A stretch of DNA of 64,000 nucleotides, taken from Candidatus Anstonellales archaeon. Lineage in GTDB: Archaea; Micrarchaeota; Micrarchaeia; Anstonellales; CG1-02-47-40. Made by a program: the position numbers and the translations under genes. This document shows positions 42,540-51,885 of this stretch, piece by piece. The notes beneath the pieces were generated by a model. That model was not told the DNA's origin and did not search any database. It was given only the letters and a program-made list of their open reading frames with translations. Location of the stretch: contig JAWCQO010000005.1 of the NCBI GenBank assembly GCA_038869735.1, positions 1 through 64,000 on the forward strand. The letters run 5' to 3'. Within the stretch, counting starts at the first letter, position 1. Each line of letters opens with the position of its first letter.

Positions 42540-43281
42540 GCGGCTTGGACAGAATTTTCTTTGCAATGAGGATATACTTGAATTTGAAGCTAGTCTTGTT
42601 GAGATAAGTGGAAAGAGAGTCATTGAAATTGGCGCAGGCGATGGAAGACTTTCAAAGAAACTTGTTTTGAAAAACCCAAGCAGGCTTGTACTAATTGAAA
42701 AAGATAGGAATCTTGCGCGAGTACTTGAAAGTGAGTTTAAAAATATGAGTAATGTTTCAATCTTAAACTGTGATGCGCTTGAGGTTGATTTCTCTCGATT
42801 TGATGTTGTGTTTGGGAATATACCGTATAGTATAAGCTCTCCGCTTCTGTTTTTGCTTGCAAGGCAACAAATTAATAGAGCGGTATTATGCTTGCAAAAG
42901 GAATTTGCTCTCAGACTTGTGGCAAAGCCAGGAACAAAGGAATATGGAAGACTGTCGGTAACTGCAGGGCACTGTTTTAACAGCAGAATAATGCGCATTG
43001 TTCCTGCCGAAGCGTTTAGACCAAAGCCAAAGGTAGATTCAGCAATAGTTATGCTGGAGCGACGAGGAGAGGCGCTTGGAGATGAAGAGTCTGATTTCAT
43101 CAGGAAGATATTTTCTTATAAAAAACAAAAGGTGAAGAATGCAATTAAGCATGCATTTCAAACTCTTGGCTCATCGGTTCTTGAGATGCTGCCCCACAAA
43201 GACAGAAAGGTTTATACACTCAATATAGAAGAAATAAGAGATGTGTTCTGGAGCTTGAAAGCTTATGGGAAAACGGATTAA
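42529..43281 (+). CDS. ksgA: 16S rRNA dimethyladenosine transferase
   Basis: 250 residues from GTG 42529, which has GGGAGG about 12 bases upstream; a start at 42508 is possible. It dimethylates two adenines in the 3' hairpin of 16S rRNA. Motifs: RLGQNFL, IEIGAGDGRLSKKL (SAM site), IEKDR, and FGNIPYSISSP, the N-P-P-Y-type catalytic motif in the NIPY form. RPKPKVDSAIVML is typical of the family. The C-terminal helical domain is present. Confidence 0.94.
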   Translation: MADKRLGQNFLCNEDILEFEASLVEISGKRVIEIGAGDGRLSKKLVLKNPSRLVLIEKDRNLARVLESEFKNMSNVSILNCDALEVDFSRFDVVFGNIPYSISSPLLFLLARQQINRAVLCLQKEFALRLVAKPGTKEYGRLSVTAGHCFNSRIMRIVPAEAFRPKPKVDSAIVMLERRGEALGDEESDFIRKIFSYKKQKVKNAIKHAFQTLGSSVLEMLPHKDRKVYTLNIEEIRDVFWSLKAYGKTD

Positions 43282-43291
43282 GCTGGTGGAT

Positions 43292-43600
43292 ATGCACAAG
43301 AGGCACAAAAAAAAATTTAGAGGGAGGCTCTCTTCTTACGTACTTGTTGTTTTGGGGTCGTTGAGTTTTTTTCTTTGGGCTTATGGGAAAATAGATGTTA
43401 TAATTCTCTCGGCCGTGTCAGTTGTTTTAATTTTTTTGGGCTTTATTGTATGCGCCTATATGCATTTCTGGTCAAGGGTTGCTGGGGTTTTGGGGGTTTT
43501 GCTGGCGCTTGTTCCTGTAGTGATTGAGAAAATGCCTTATTGGGAATATGTAGTACTTTTAGGAACTGCTATTGGATGGTGGGTTTGGAAGCACGATTAG
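43292..43600 (+). CDS. Small multi-pass membrane protein
   Basis: 102 residues from ATG 43292, chosen because GGTGG lies just upstream; the longer frame overlaps ksgA. A basic N-terminus (HKRHKKKFRGR) is followed by three or four membrane segments (YVLVVLGSLSFFLWAYG, VIILSAVSVVLIFLGFIVCA, VAGVLGVLLALVPVVI, VVLLGTAIGWWVW). No family is recognised. Confidence 0.6.
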   Translation: MHKRHKKKFRGRLSSYVLVVLGSLSFFLWAYGKIDVIILSAVSVVLIFLGFIVCAYMHFWSRVAGVLGVLLALVPVVIEKMPYWEYVVLLGTAIGWWVWKHD

Positions 43601-43603
43601 ATG

Positions 43604-44683
43604 TTACTTTTTCTTGTTACTTTTTTCCTCTTTTGGAGTTAGGAGAGACATTATTTCTCTTGATTTTTTCTCAAAATCCTCTCGCAGTTTATCTATTTCG
43701 TCTAGTTGTTTTGAGGGGGAGCTGGTAACTTTGGGGTATGTAGAAGGTTCTTTTTGTTTGGATACTTTTAGACCCGCAGTGTATCTAGAGGGAATCCCTT
43801 TTTCTATTTTGGGTTTGGAAATGCTCGAGCTTTTTTTAGCAAGTAGGTCTTTTAAAAGGGAAATGCTTTCAAACAGGCTTTTCTTAGATGAACCGAATCT
43901 ACGAGCATAATTCTCTATTTTTGAAAGTGTGCGCGAGCTAGATAAATAAGTTGCTGAAATATCGCTATCGGTTTTGGCCGCTTTTACCTTCGCTATTTCT
44001 TTTGCAAGCTTTCGTTCATATTCGTCTTCTAGCGATTTTGCAATTGTAGAGAGCTTTCTTTGCGCCTCTTCCATTTCTTTTTTTCTTGCTTCTTCTGCCT
44101 CCTCCTTTAGGCGTTTTATTTCCTCGCTTAGCTTTGCTTCTTGTTCCGCTTTCAGTTTGTTTATTTCTCTTTTTAATCGTTCTATCTCCTTTTGGGCTTC
44201 TGAAAGATGAATTTCTTTTCTTGCAAGCTCTATATCACCTAGGAGATCTTCTGGAGTGAGAGGCATGTCGTCGCGTTGTTTTTGGTATTTTTGTTGAGGT
44301 TGGAAGGTATCCGTTTCATTAGTCAATTCGATTTGTTCGGTTTGGTTTGCTTGCATGCTTGGCGTTGGTTTTTCCATTGGTTTTGGCGGAACAGTCAAGT
44401 ATATCTCGTCAAGTATTATTTTCTTTGGTGAAGGTTCTTTGATTGGCTTGGTGGAGGTTATTCTTTGACTTACTTCTTGCGTTTTTGGTGCTTTTCCAAG
44501 GAGTGATTCAAGAGCATTGACACGTATTAGCAGATTCTGATAGATAATTGGCTCGGGCTGAAAAAAAGCAAGGGGAACTATCGGCTCGTAGCTTGTCGTT
44601 TTCTTTGGCGTTGTTGCTTTCTTCTCCATTTGTGCTACCGCTTTGGAGAGTGATGCAAAATCTGTCTGGAATTGTTCTCCCAT
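43604..44683 (-). CDS. Long coiled-coil protein
   Basis: 359 residues, cytoplasmic, without membrane segments. Residues 1-130 are proline- and threonine-rich and probably disordered. Residues about 145-225 form a strong coiled coil (EAQKEIERLKREINKLKAEQ and following). A second helical region lies at about 235-280, and a short helix with EIDKLREDFEKKSREIMSLL near the end. No family is recognised; it could be a scaffold or cytoskeletal-type protein. Confidence 0.65.
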   Translation of the reverse strand: MGEQFQTDFASLSKAVAQMEKKATTPKKTTSYEPIVPLAFFQPEPIIYQNLLIRVNALESLLGKAPKTQEVSQRITSTKPIKEPSPKKIILDEIYLTVPPKPMEKPTPSMQANQTEQIELTNETDTFQPQQKYQKQRDDMPLTPEDLLGDIELARKEIHLSEAQKEIERLKREINKLKAEQEAKLSEEIKRLKEEAEEARKKEMEEAQRKLSTIAKSLEDEYERKLAKEIAKVKAAKTDSDISATYLSSSRTLSKIENYARRFGSSKKSLFESISLLKDLLAKKSSSISKPKIEKGIPSRYTAGLKVSKQKEPSTYPKVTSSPSKQLDEIDKLREDFEKKSREIMSLLTPKEEKSNKKK

Positions 44684-44745
44684 ATAATTGAAGATGTGTA
44701 AGAAGAATTAATAAAGATTGAGTGTGATGAGTCAGAGGTAATAGT

Positions 44746-45231
44746 ATGGGCGAAGGATTATTCTATCCGCGTCAGGTTGTTCTTTTGACGTCCTCCTATC
44801 GCGGAAGAAGCAATCTCTCGTGTCTAGATGCAATCCTTCCAGTTGGCGACGGACCGGATTTTGTGGTTTTTACTCTTACAAAAAACTCATTTACGCTTGA
44901 ACTTATCGAGAGATCAAAGGAATTTGTAATTGCAATTGTTGACGCAAGGTTTAAAGATGCAGTACGCCTTGCAGGAAGCGTTTCTGGAAATGTGGTGGAT
45001 AAAGTCTTAGAGGCAGGGATTGTTACGGAAAGGGGAGCATATGTAAGTGCTCCCTACATTGTAGGTGCACTTGCAAATATAGAGTGCCGCGCTGTTGGAA
45101 GCTTTGAATGTGGAGAGCGCGCCATAATTGTTGGGGAGGTTCTAAAGATTAACAAGGAGGCGTCTGAGGGGAGGGAAAATTCAAAAAGTCTTTTTATAGA
45201 TGTGGATGGAAGTTTATTTGAAGTTGGGTGA
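44746..45231 (+). CDS. Flavin reductase-like (FMN-binding split barrel) protein
   Basis: 161 residues. YPRQVVLLTSSYRGRSNLSC is the FMN-binding start of flavin-reductase-like proteins, followed by FVVFTLTKNSFTLELIERS and a central EFVIAIVDARF strand. These proteins bind FMN and can reduce flavins with NAD(P)H or act as FMN carriers; the electron partner is unknown. The winged-helix gene follows after 7 bases. Confidence 0.8.
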   Translation: MGEGLFYPRQVVLLTSSYRGRSNLSCLDAILPVGDGPDFVVFTLTKNSFTLELIERSKEFVIAIVDARFKDAVRLAGSVSGNVVDKVLEAGIVTERGAYVSAPYIVGALANIECRAVGSFECGERAIIVGEVLKINKEASEGRENSKSLFIDVDGSLFEVG

Positions 45232-45238
45232 AACAAGA

Positions 45239-46273
45239 GTGGTACAGGATCTGCAAGAGATAAGTGTGATAAAGCCAAACAAAACTGCCAAAGAAAGGCA
45301 GAGAGATGAGGAATGGGTAAGACAACAGATTGGTGAGGTTGGGATTGATATTTATAAACGAATTGAAGGGAAGCGTAAGTTTGTTGACATCGAACGCGAA
45401 GTTTTGCTGACTCAAAATGAGCTTGGCTCAATTCTAGCAAGCATGCAGGTTGGAGGAGTAATAAGAGCGCTCGATGATATGGGAAAACCTATTGAGCTTA
45501 ACCGGATTTTTTTAGAGTATCGGCGTGATAGAGAAGTAGATGCAGGCGAAAAAGAGGAAATTAGAGAAACAAAAAAACGCATTAAAAGCATTTGGGGAGA
45601 AAAAGGCATCAGAATTTACGATAGCGTAGAAGGTGATTCTGCATTTGAGGATATAGTAAGAAAAAGCGGTATCCCAGCAGATGAAACTAAAAAGATTATT
45701 TTTGAGATGGAACGTGAGGGGATAATAAGACTTGAACGTAACAGAGAAACCGACACATCTGCAGTTTCTGTGAAGTACATAAGAAATCTTGGTCGAAATG
45801 CAATTGCCTATGCTAAATTTTTGTGGAACCCACTATATTTTTTAGTAGTTTTTAATGCCATAATGCGGTTTGGGCTTGCGGCGCTGATAGTGTTTAAAAT
45901 GATAAAAAAAGAGGCAACTGTTCCGGAGATAGCGGCAGAGGCTGGTATTAGTATAAAGCATGCGTTAAACATCATTGAATTTTTTGAAAAGAAGAAGATT
46001 GTGGCCATCCTGAGATTTGGGCGAGAAAAAATAAAAGAGAAGTATGGAGCAATTGGTGCGGAAATTTTGAAGTGTTTTGGTTCTGATGGAATGTTGATCT
46101 ATGAGTTGTACAAAAGAGGAAAGACGCCATCTGAAATAATAAAGCAGTCCGGGGTTTCTCCAAGCTGCGTTATTGAAATTATTGCATTTATAAATAAGTT
46201 ATGTAGGATTCCCATTGATGCAGAAAAACTCTTGCGTTACGAACGATATAGAATTGAAATGGAAAGATCATGA
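45239..46273 (+). CDS. Multi-winged-helix protein
   Basis: 344 residues from GTG 45239, preceded by GGTGA. Several winged-helix-like units are visible: at about 25-80 (IYKRIEGKRKFVDIEREVLL), 115-165 (IYDSVEGDSAFEDIVRKSGI), a third in TVPEIAAEAGISIKHALNII, and a fourth in KTPSEIIKQSGVSPSCVIEI. A moderately hydrophobic stretch (NPLYFLVVFNAIMRFGLAAL) in the middle could touch the membrane. A repeated degenerate wHTH array suggests a regulator or DNA-organising protein. No specific family is recognised. Confidence 0.7.
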   Translation: MVQDLQEISVIKPNKTAKERQRDEEWVRQQIGEVGIDIYKRIEGKRKFVDIEREVLLTQNELGSILASMQVGGVIRALDDMGKPIELNRIFLEYRRDREVDAGEKEEIRETKKRIKSIWGEKGIRIYDSVEGDSAFEDIVRKSGIPADETKKIIFEMEREGIIRLERNRETDTSAVSVKYIRNLGRNAIAYAKFLWNPLYFLVVFNAIMRFGLAALIVFKMIKKEATVPEIAAEAGISIKHALNIIEFFEKKKIVAILRFGREKIKEKYGAIGAEILKCFGSDGMLIYELYKRGKTPSEIIKQSGVSPSCVIEIIAFINKLCRIPIDAEKLLRYERYRIEMERS

Positions 46274-46304
46274 TGTGTTTGTTGGATTTGAGTTTGTTGG
46301 TTGC

Positions 46305-47402
46305 TCATTGGCTGGTTTGAGGTTTTTTGAAGTAGAGAGTTAAGATGTCTCCATCTTGCAGTGTGTGTGAGGGCCCAACCATTTGACCTTCAAAGCGAGC
46401 GGATGGGCCCCAAATTCTTGCAAACTGGAGGTCTTCTAACCGACTTTCCTGTATCCTTTTACATACATCCGCTACTGTTGAACCTGACGGTAGCATGAGG
46501 GGATATTGGATGTCTGCCTTGCTGCCTCTTGGCCTGGTATATACTCGGATTAGATTGAGTTTTTTGTATATCTCACGCTTTAAGAGGTCTATGTTGATGT
46601 TCTTTTCAACTGATATTGGGATAAAGTCAAATTGGAGGCTTGAGAGATAGTCTGGCGGCGCCAGATCAACTTTATTTATTGCTATTAAGCTTGGGATGTA
46701 GCACCTATTTCCTACGCAGATGTCGATAAGAGAATCTTCGTCTGCGTCTTCCCTAAACGTTATATGGGCGTTATGTATTTTGTATTCGTTTAGGATTCCT
46801 ATTATTGTCTTTGGAGAGAGCTTTGTAAGCCTAAGCGTTGAGCTTATTTCTAAGCCTCCAGATGTTCTTTTTATTATTGATATCTTAGGTGGTGACTTGT
46901 CAAGTCGAATGCCCATTGCTTCAAGCTCATTTTTGATTGGCTCGGGGTTCGGTTTAAATATATCAAGAAGGATGAGGATCAGGTCGGCACTCCTTGCCAC
47001 TCCAATAACCTCTCTGCCTCTGCCTCGTCCTTCATGAGCACCCTCTAAGATGCCTGGAAGGTCCAGTAACTGTATTTTAGAACCCGCATATTCCATCGTT
47101 CCTGGGATGCAGGAGGTTGTAGTAAAGTAATGTGGCGCCGTCTTACTTGATGCGTTAGTAAGAGCATTTAGAAGGCTTGATTTTCCTACTGATGGCAAGC
47201 CTATTATCGCCACCGTTGCGTCGCCGGATTTTCTTACAGCAAACCCTGTATCGCTTTTAGCAGATTTTTTTGGCGATGCAAGTTGTCGTTTGATATTCGC
47301 AATTTTAGCTTTCAATATACCGATGTGATATTCTGTTGCTTTGTTTTTCTGAGTGCGTCTGAGTTCTTCTTCAAGTTCCCTCAATTTGTCTGTAAGTCCC
47401 AT
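46305..47402 (-). CDS. drg: DRG-family GTPase (Obg/HflX class) with TGS domain
   Basis: 365 residues from ATG 47402. G1 is GLPSVGKSS, G2 region TTTSCIPGTMEY, G3 DLPGILEGAHEGRGRG, G4 NKVD. An N-terminal helix pair and a C-terminal TGS domain (ending GDILTLYFKK) complete the DRG layout. DRG proteins bind ribosomes and affect translation. It is divergent from the metallopeptidase gene. Confidence 0.93.
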   Translation of the reverse strand: MGLTDKLRELEEELRRTQKNKATEYHIGILKAKIANIKRQLASPKKSAKSDTGFAVRKSGDATVAIIGLPSVGKSSLLNALTNASSKTAPHYFTTTSCIPGTMEYAGSKIQLLDLPGILEGAHEGRGRGREVIGVARSADLILILLDIFKPNPEPIKNELEAMGIRLDKSPPKISIIKRTSGGLEISSTLRLTKLSPKTIIGILNEYKIHNAHITFREDADEDSLIDICVGNRCYIPSLIAINKVDLAPPDYLSSLQFDFIPISVEKNINIDLLKREIYKKLNLIRVYTRPRGSKADIQYPLMLPSGSTVADVCKRIQESRLEDLQFARIWGPSARFEGQMVGPSHTLQDGDILTLYFKKPQTSQ

Positions 47403-47446
47403 ACAGATATTAATATGGTTCAATGAAGATTTTATAGATTGGGATT

Positions 47447-47842
47447 ATGGAAGTCGAAAAGGCTCTTGACGTACAGCAGAGAATCGAAAAAATTATTGAT
47501 GCACTACGGCCAAAGGGGATAAACCAGTTTAGGATAATCTGTATGCGGAGCCGGGGTTCAAGTTCAAGAGCCTATGCAAGAATATGGAGCATGCCCAAGA
47601 TTTGGCAGAAAGCGCTTGACATAGGCACATTTTATGTTATTGAGGTCTTGAGTGAGAGGTTTGATGGACTGAGTGATGAGGATAAGACAAAGGTATTGAT
47701 ACATGAGCTTATGCACATACCGCAAACGTTTTCAGGTGCACTCCTTTCTCATGGGCATCGAGGTGGGAGGGGTGATTGGGAACGAGAAGTCGAGATGCTT
47801 TATAGGGAATACAGCTCACGCGTAAGATATATGAACAAATAA
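47447..47842 (+). CDS. Putative zinc metallopeptidase
   Basis: 131 residues. The motif LIHELMHIP (residues 84-92) is a gluzincin/metzincin-like HExxH with the catalytic Glu at 87; histidines in LLSHGHRGGRGD may give the third ligand. It resembles the small putative metallopeptidase family found in archaea and phages (COG4900-type). No signal peptide, so intracellular. The substrate is unknown. Confidence 0.75.
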   Translation: MEVEKALDVQQRIEKIIDALRPKGINQFRIICMRSRGSSSRAYARIWSMPKIWQKALDIGTFYVIEVLSERFDGLSDEDKTKVLIHELMHIPQTFSGALLSHGHRGGRGDWEREVEMLYREYSSRVRYMNK

Positions 47843-47955
47843 GAGCTTGCTTTGATGGTGGGGCAAATTGTTAAGAATTGTTAAGAATTGTTTGGAATGT
47901 TGTTTGGGCTTCCGATGTTTGTTTAACGTTGTTTGTCTAAGTCACGATTGAAAAC

Positions 47956-49530
47956 TCAAAAGTCAGCATCAATCTCAAAGAGGGCTACTGGGTGTTCAAT
48001 TGAAAGATTTTCCAAGACCTGTGGATGAATCTCGCCAATCCTGCCGACAGATTTTCCTAATAAATTAATTGTGGCACAGCGGCCCTCAATAAATGTTGTG
48101 CCGGCAACTCCTTCTTCTTTCTTTAGGGTGTAGGTTTTGTTGCTCTCGCGCATCAGTAGCTCAAGCACAGACTTTATCTTTGAGAACGATGCGTTGTGAG
48201 ACAAAATTGCAACGCATAGTTTCTCTTTTTCTTCTGGAACTGATACGGTACCAATCTCGTATATTTTTTGAGGCAATCGCTCGTTTTTGCTCTCTGAGAA
48301 GACGCGGAGTAATCCTGGGATTAGTGATGGGCGAAAAGTCGTGAAATCTTCTGTTAGAGGATTCTTTATTTTTACGCCTCTAGCATCTATTCCACAAAGT
48401 GACAACTCGTGGGGAGAGGTTAAGAGCCAGCTTTTTATTTCAAGAAAACCTGCTCCCACGAGAATAGCGTTTGCTGGATGCTCATCTTTTGAGCTTCCGG
48501 TTGTCGATAGCTGGGGAAGTGTTGGAGTGAAGTTGTCGTATCCGTGAGCTATTGCTATATCTTCGTATATGTCCACTTCGTGCATTATGTCTGCGCGATA
48601 AGGTGGGACAAGAACCGCTGAAGGGCCGGCCAGAGAATAGCCCATTTTGAGTAGATAGTCTTTAATTTGCGACTCTGTAAACTTTATTCCTAAAAGGCGC
48701 TCGCATCTTTTTATTGAAAATTTCTTTATGTGTGGGGTTAAGTTAGGAGTTAGTTCTTTTCCACATTTTATTTTTTTAATCTTGCCGCCACGGTCAGCTA
48801 ACATGCAGACCAATATGTTGAGGGTTGCATGCACTGCATCTTTTGAGGTGCCTGTTACGTCTATCAGTAAATTTTTTGTGTTTTCACTAACACGCGTAAG
48901 CTCTCCGTTTATTATTGGTGGAAAGGATAGGACGTTTTCGTCTGCGTCAGTAATTAGAGGACATTTTCTTCCTACAAGATGGCGGTATTCGATTCCTTTT
49001 GGATGTTCATGAAGAATTTGTTTTGGAGTCATTGGGGAGTGCATGTCAAGTGGCACAAATGAAACGGCTTCTGGGCTGCATGCAAAATACTTATAGGGTG
49101 GTTTGACGGCGTCTGCATTGTGTATTCCAATTGCAACTTTTTTTCTTTTTCGTCCAAGTGTCTCGTGGAGCTTCTCCTGTATTTGGATTATTGATTTTAT
49201 TGAATAGTCGTCAAGACTAACGCCATCCACTCTGGCCATTGCAATAAATGGACGCACCCGCCGCACAGAAGTGTCTATTATGAGCTCGCCGGCAAGCCCT
49301 TCTTCTGCAACATATGTGTTTGGTGGTTTTCCAAAGTATAGATTTAACGCCCGTGATATTCCTTCTGAAGAAAGCATATCTGGTCTGTTTGGAGTTATTT
49401 CAAGATGAAGCTCGTCCTTGTCTGCTCTGTTTGTTGGTACTCCTAGAAGCGGAAGAGTTTGTAGTATATCTTCTTCGGAAAGTCCTGTCTGGTTTTGGAT
49501 ATCTCTAAGTGAGGTAGTTATCTGCGCCAT
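47956..49530 (-). CDS. pheT: Phenylalanyl-tRNA synthetase beta subunit
   Basis: 524 residues, normal for the archaeal beta chain. It forms an alpha2-beta2 enzyme with PheS, which is not in the window. GLSEEDILQTLPLLG opens the protein; the B3/B4 domain has ITDADENVLSFPPIING (with the variant P-P-I-I-N-G); the B5 domain includes the segment TPHIKKFSIKRCERLLG and YRADIMHEVDIYEDIAIAHG; the catalytic-like C-terminal domain has PLTEDFTTFRPSLIPGLL and RIGEIHPQVLENL. Confidence 0.95.
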   Translation of the reverse strand: MAQITTSLRDIQNQTGLSEEDILQTLPLLGVPTNRADKDELHLEITPNRPDMLSSEGISRALNLYFGKPPNTYVAEEGLAGELIIDTSVRRVRPFIAMARVDGVSLDDYSIKSIIQIQEKLHETLGRKRKKVAIGIHNADAVKPPYKYFACSPEAVSFVPLDMHSPMTPKQILHEHPKGIEYRHLVGRKCPLITDADENVLSFPPIINGELTRVSENTKNLLIDVTGTSKDAVHATLNILVCMLADRGGKIKKIKCGKELTPNLTPHIKKFSIKRCERLLGIKFTESQIKDYLLKMGYSLAGPSAVLVPPYRADIMHEVDIYEDIAIAHGYDNFTPTLPQLSTTGSSKDEHPANAILVGAGFLEIKSWLLTSPHELSLCGIDARGVKIKNPLTEDFTTFRPSLIPGLLRVFSESKNERLPQKIYEIGTVSVPEEKEKLCVAILSHNASFSKIKSVLELLMRESNKTYTLKKEEGVAGTTFIEGRCATINLLGKSVGRIGEIHPQVLENLSIEHPVALFEIDADF

Positions 49531-49678
49531 CGTATCATATTCTATTTTAAGAGAAGAATTTTAAATGTGGAGTAAATCAAGTAATACTTTTTTTATTTTG
49601 GATAGAAGGTTGAGGCGCTCCTTTATAACAATAAAAGAAAGGTCCTTCTGCTTTGATTTTAAGGTTCTGAAATAGAGT

Positions 49679-50395
49679 TCAGGGATTTTCTGCTTTTGCA
49701 ATATAACCGCCTTTTAGGAGCCTATCAAGTGCTTGTTCAACGCGGACTTCGGAGACGCCGTGTGCCTTCGAAAAGGAACTTATACGTATTCTACCACCAT
49801 GTATCTTTATCCAATCAAAAACCATACATTCAAGCTCAGTGTCGGATATTCCATCAATTGAATCAAGACGTTTTTTTAGTATTGAATTTGTTTTTTCAAG
49901 TTCCATTCTGATTGAGCTTTCCTTTTCCAATAATTGCGACATTGTCTTGTACTCTTTAGATAGGCGTCTGCATTCTGCTGTCAATTTTTCACATTGGTTG
50001 GAGAGGATTTCCTGCTGGGTGTTTGTAAGCTTAAGAAGATGGTCTATTGGACCTCTGAGGATGGAATGGGCTTGTGAAAGAGGTATATTATAGCAGTTGC
50101 AGATGGCGAGTATGTCAAATAAATTAAGTAGCATTGAGAGGCGACGCGTGAGGTGTCTCTCTGATTCAGTTGTAAATTCAAGTTCAAATCCAGTGGGCAT
50201 TAAAGAAAGAGTCCAAAAAGCGCGTGGATTGCCAATGAAGTCTTGTGATTCTACATGGGTTATACTAATAGTATCTGAACTCTTTAATGGGCGAAAGCCG
50301 ATGGAGGAGAGGTTCTTAATTAGTTCGTCTGCGTTTTTTGTGCGCTTGCATTTGAGGCTAATTTTTTCTGTTTGTAATTTCAATCTAATCACCAT
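49679..50395 (-). CDS. Coiled-coil/winged-helix protein downstream of the VirB4-like ATPase
   Basis: 238 residues. The N-terminal 120 residues look like an alpha/beta domain (FWTLSLMPTGFELEFTTESE). A coiled coil follows (about 125-175, LTAECRRLSKEYKTMSQLLE), and a C-terminal winged helix (MVFDWIKIHGGRIRISSFSK, VSEVRVEQALDRLLKGGYI). It starts 11 bases inside the end of the ATPase gene, so it is translationally linked. It could regulate or adapt the ATPase. No family is recognised. Confidence 0.7.
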   Translation of the reverse strand: MVIRLKLQTEKISLKCKRTKNADELIKNLSSIGFRPLKSSDTISITHVESQDFIGNPRAFWTLSLMPTGFELEFTTESERHLTRRLSMLLNLFDILAICNCYNIPLSQAHSILRGPIDHLLKLTNTQQEILSNQCEKLTAECRRLSKEYKTMSQLLEKESSIRMELEKTNSILKKRLDSIDGISDTELECMVFDWIKIHGGRIRISSFSKAHGVSEVRVEQALDRLLKGGYIAKAENP

Positions 50396-51875
50396 CCAAA
50401 GTTAGTGTTGCGAGTTTATCAGCATCGGCTCCGAGACGAGAACGCTGAAGGGTAGAAAAGAGGCTTAAAAGTGATGCCTCTGGCGCTCCGAGTTCTCTGA
50501 AGAGTGATAGAATCCGTGTTCTTGCAAAACCATATTTTTCGAGTAAGGAGACGAGTTCCTGTGCAGGAATAGTGTTGCCAGACAGTGAAAACCTTAAAAG
50601 GATCTCTGAAACCTGTTCGTCTTGAAGGCCGAATAAGTGTAGCTTTCGCCTCAGCTCTTCTTTTTCAAATTCGAATTTCATTCCATCACCCCGCAGAGAT
50701 AGGAGCACGAAAGGCTCTTCACCATCAATTTTTTTTATTATAAACGTTGTCGAGCTCGTTGTTTTTTCTTTCCGTATTAGATGAACTGCGGCTGACCCAA
50801 CGTTGAAGGTTGATATCTGTTTGGCTATTTCATCAGAATAAGCTAAGGAGGAGCGGACGTAGTCTTTGTATTCATGAAGAAGAAGACGAAAGATGAAAAT
50901 TGTTCCTGCATTTGAGAGGATTGTTTTGCTTATATCGGTTGGATTTTGCGATGCCACTATGAGAGAGAAGCCGTACTTTCTTCCTTCTCTTATCAGAGAA
51001 ACGGCATCGCTCTTTTCATCTTGAGCTATTTTCCATGCTTCGTCAAGCACAACAAACAGCCTTATTTTATCTTCTTGAGTTGGTTGGCTGCGCATTAATT
51101 CAATTATGAATTGGAGGATAGTGAGGCCGGCTAGGCTTCTTGATTGCTCTGAGGGTAAGCTATGGAGGTCTACGCATACTAAGCCTGAAGAAGCAAGCTG
51201 TAAAATGCTAGTTGTAGATTTTCCAAAAAAGAAGTTCTGGTTTGGGGAACATAGTTTCTCAAGTCGGTATATGCATTCTTCAATATCGTCCTTTTTCTGT
51301 TCACTTTTTGCTTTCTTCAAAAAAAAGTGAAGATGGTCAAAAACATCTGCAATTGTAGGGACTCTGTTTTTTGAACATTTATATGCCTGGCGAAAAGCTT
51401 TCTCAGTTATTCTTTTTTGTGATGGATAGTTGGAAATGTCTGTGAGTATTTCAAGCGCATCTATTATCTGGGTTATTCGTTCCTCCTTTTCTCCTATGCA
51501 GTCAAGAAGGTTGAGGCTATGCCCTTCCTTAAAGCTTATTATTTTTCCACCAACTTCCCGTACCCATGGCACATATTCTCCTGACCAATCAAGAATTAGT
51601 GCGTTTGCGCCCCAAACGAGACTTGCCCTTACCAGGAATGTCTTTATAAGGTAGCTCTTCCCGCTTCCGGATATACCTAAGATTACTATGTGTGGATTTG
51701 CAAGGAGTGCCGGATTCCAGAAAAATGGGGTTGAAAAAATAGAGGTTCTGCCAACGTAAATTGAATTTGAAGGGTTGTTTGAAAGGAAGGTAATGGGAGG
51801 TTCCTCTTCTGAAAAAAAGATCTGTCTACTATCAAAATCAGAGGTAAAAAACCTCTCTAAATTGATATTACCCAT
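50385..51875 (-). CDS. VirB4/TraC-type secretion ATPase (C-terminal motor part)
   Basis: 496 residues from ATG 51875 (TTG 51884 possible). A RecA-fold motor of the VirB4/HerA/FtsK class. In the longer numbering Walker A is GISGSGKS at 70-77, Walker B LFVVLDEA at 277-284, and the sensor SLIVASQNP at 307-315; ALILDWSGEYVPWV is the conserved strand after Walker A. A C-terminal helical part follows. VirB4 proteins power type IV secretion and conjugation. Complete VirB4 is about 750-850 residues; the missing N-terminal part is supplied by the preceding gene. It could also be a HerA-like helicase, but the NurA partner is absent. Confidence 0.85.
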   Translation of the reverse strand: MGNINLERFFTSDFDSRQIFFSEEEPPITFLSNNPSNSIYVGRTSIFSTPFFWNPALLANPHIVILGISGSGKSYLIKTFLVRASLVWGANALILDWSGEYVPWVREVGGKIISFKEGHSLNLLDCIGEKEERITQIIDALEILTDISNYPSQKRITEKAFRQAYKCSKNRVPTIADVFDHLHFFLKKAKSEQKKDDIEECIYRLEKLCSPNQNFFFGKSTTSILQLASSGLVCVDLHSLPSEQSRSLAGLTILQFIIELMRSQPTQEDKIRLFVVLDEAWKIAQDEKSDAVSLIREGRKYGFSLIVASQNPTDISKTILSNAGTIFIFRLLLHEYKDYVRSSLAYSDEIAKQISTFNVGSAAVHLIRKEKTTSSTTFIIKKIDGEEPFVLLSLRGDGMKFEFEKEELRRKLHLFGLQDEQVSEILLRFSLSGNTIPAQELVSLLEKYGFARTRILSLFRELGAPEASLLSLFSTLQRSRLGADADKLATLTLDGD

Positions 51876-51885
51876 ATTAAGCAAC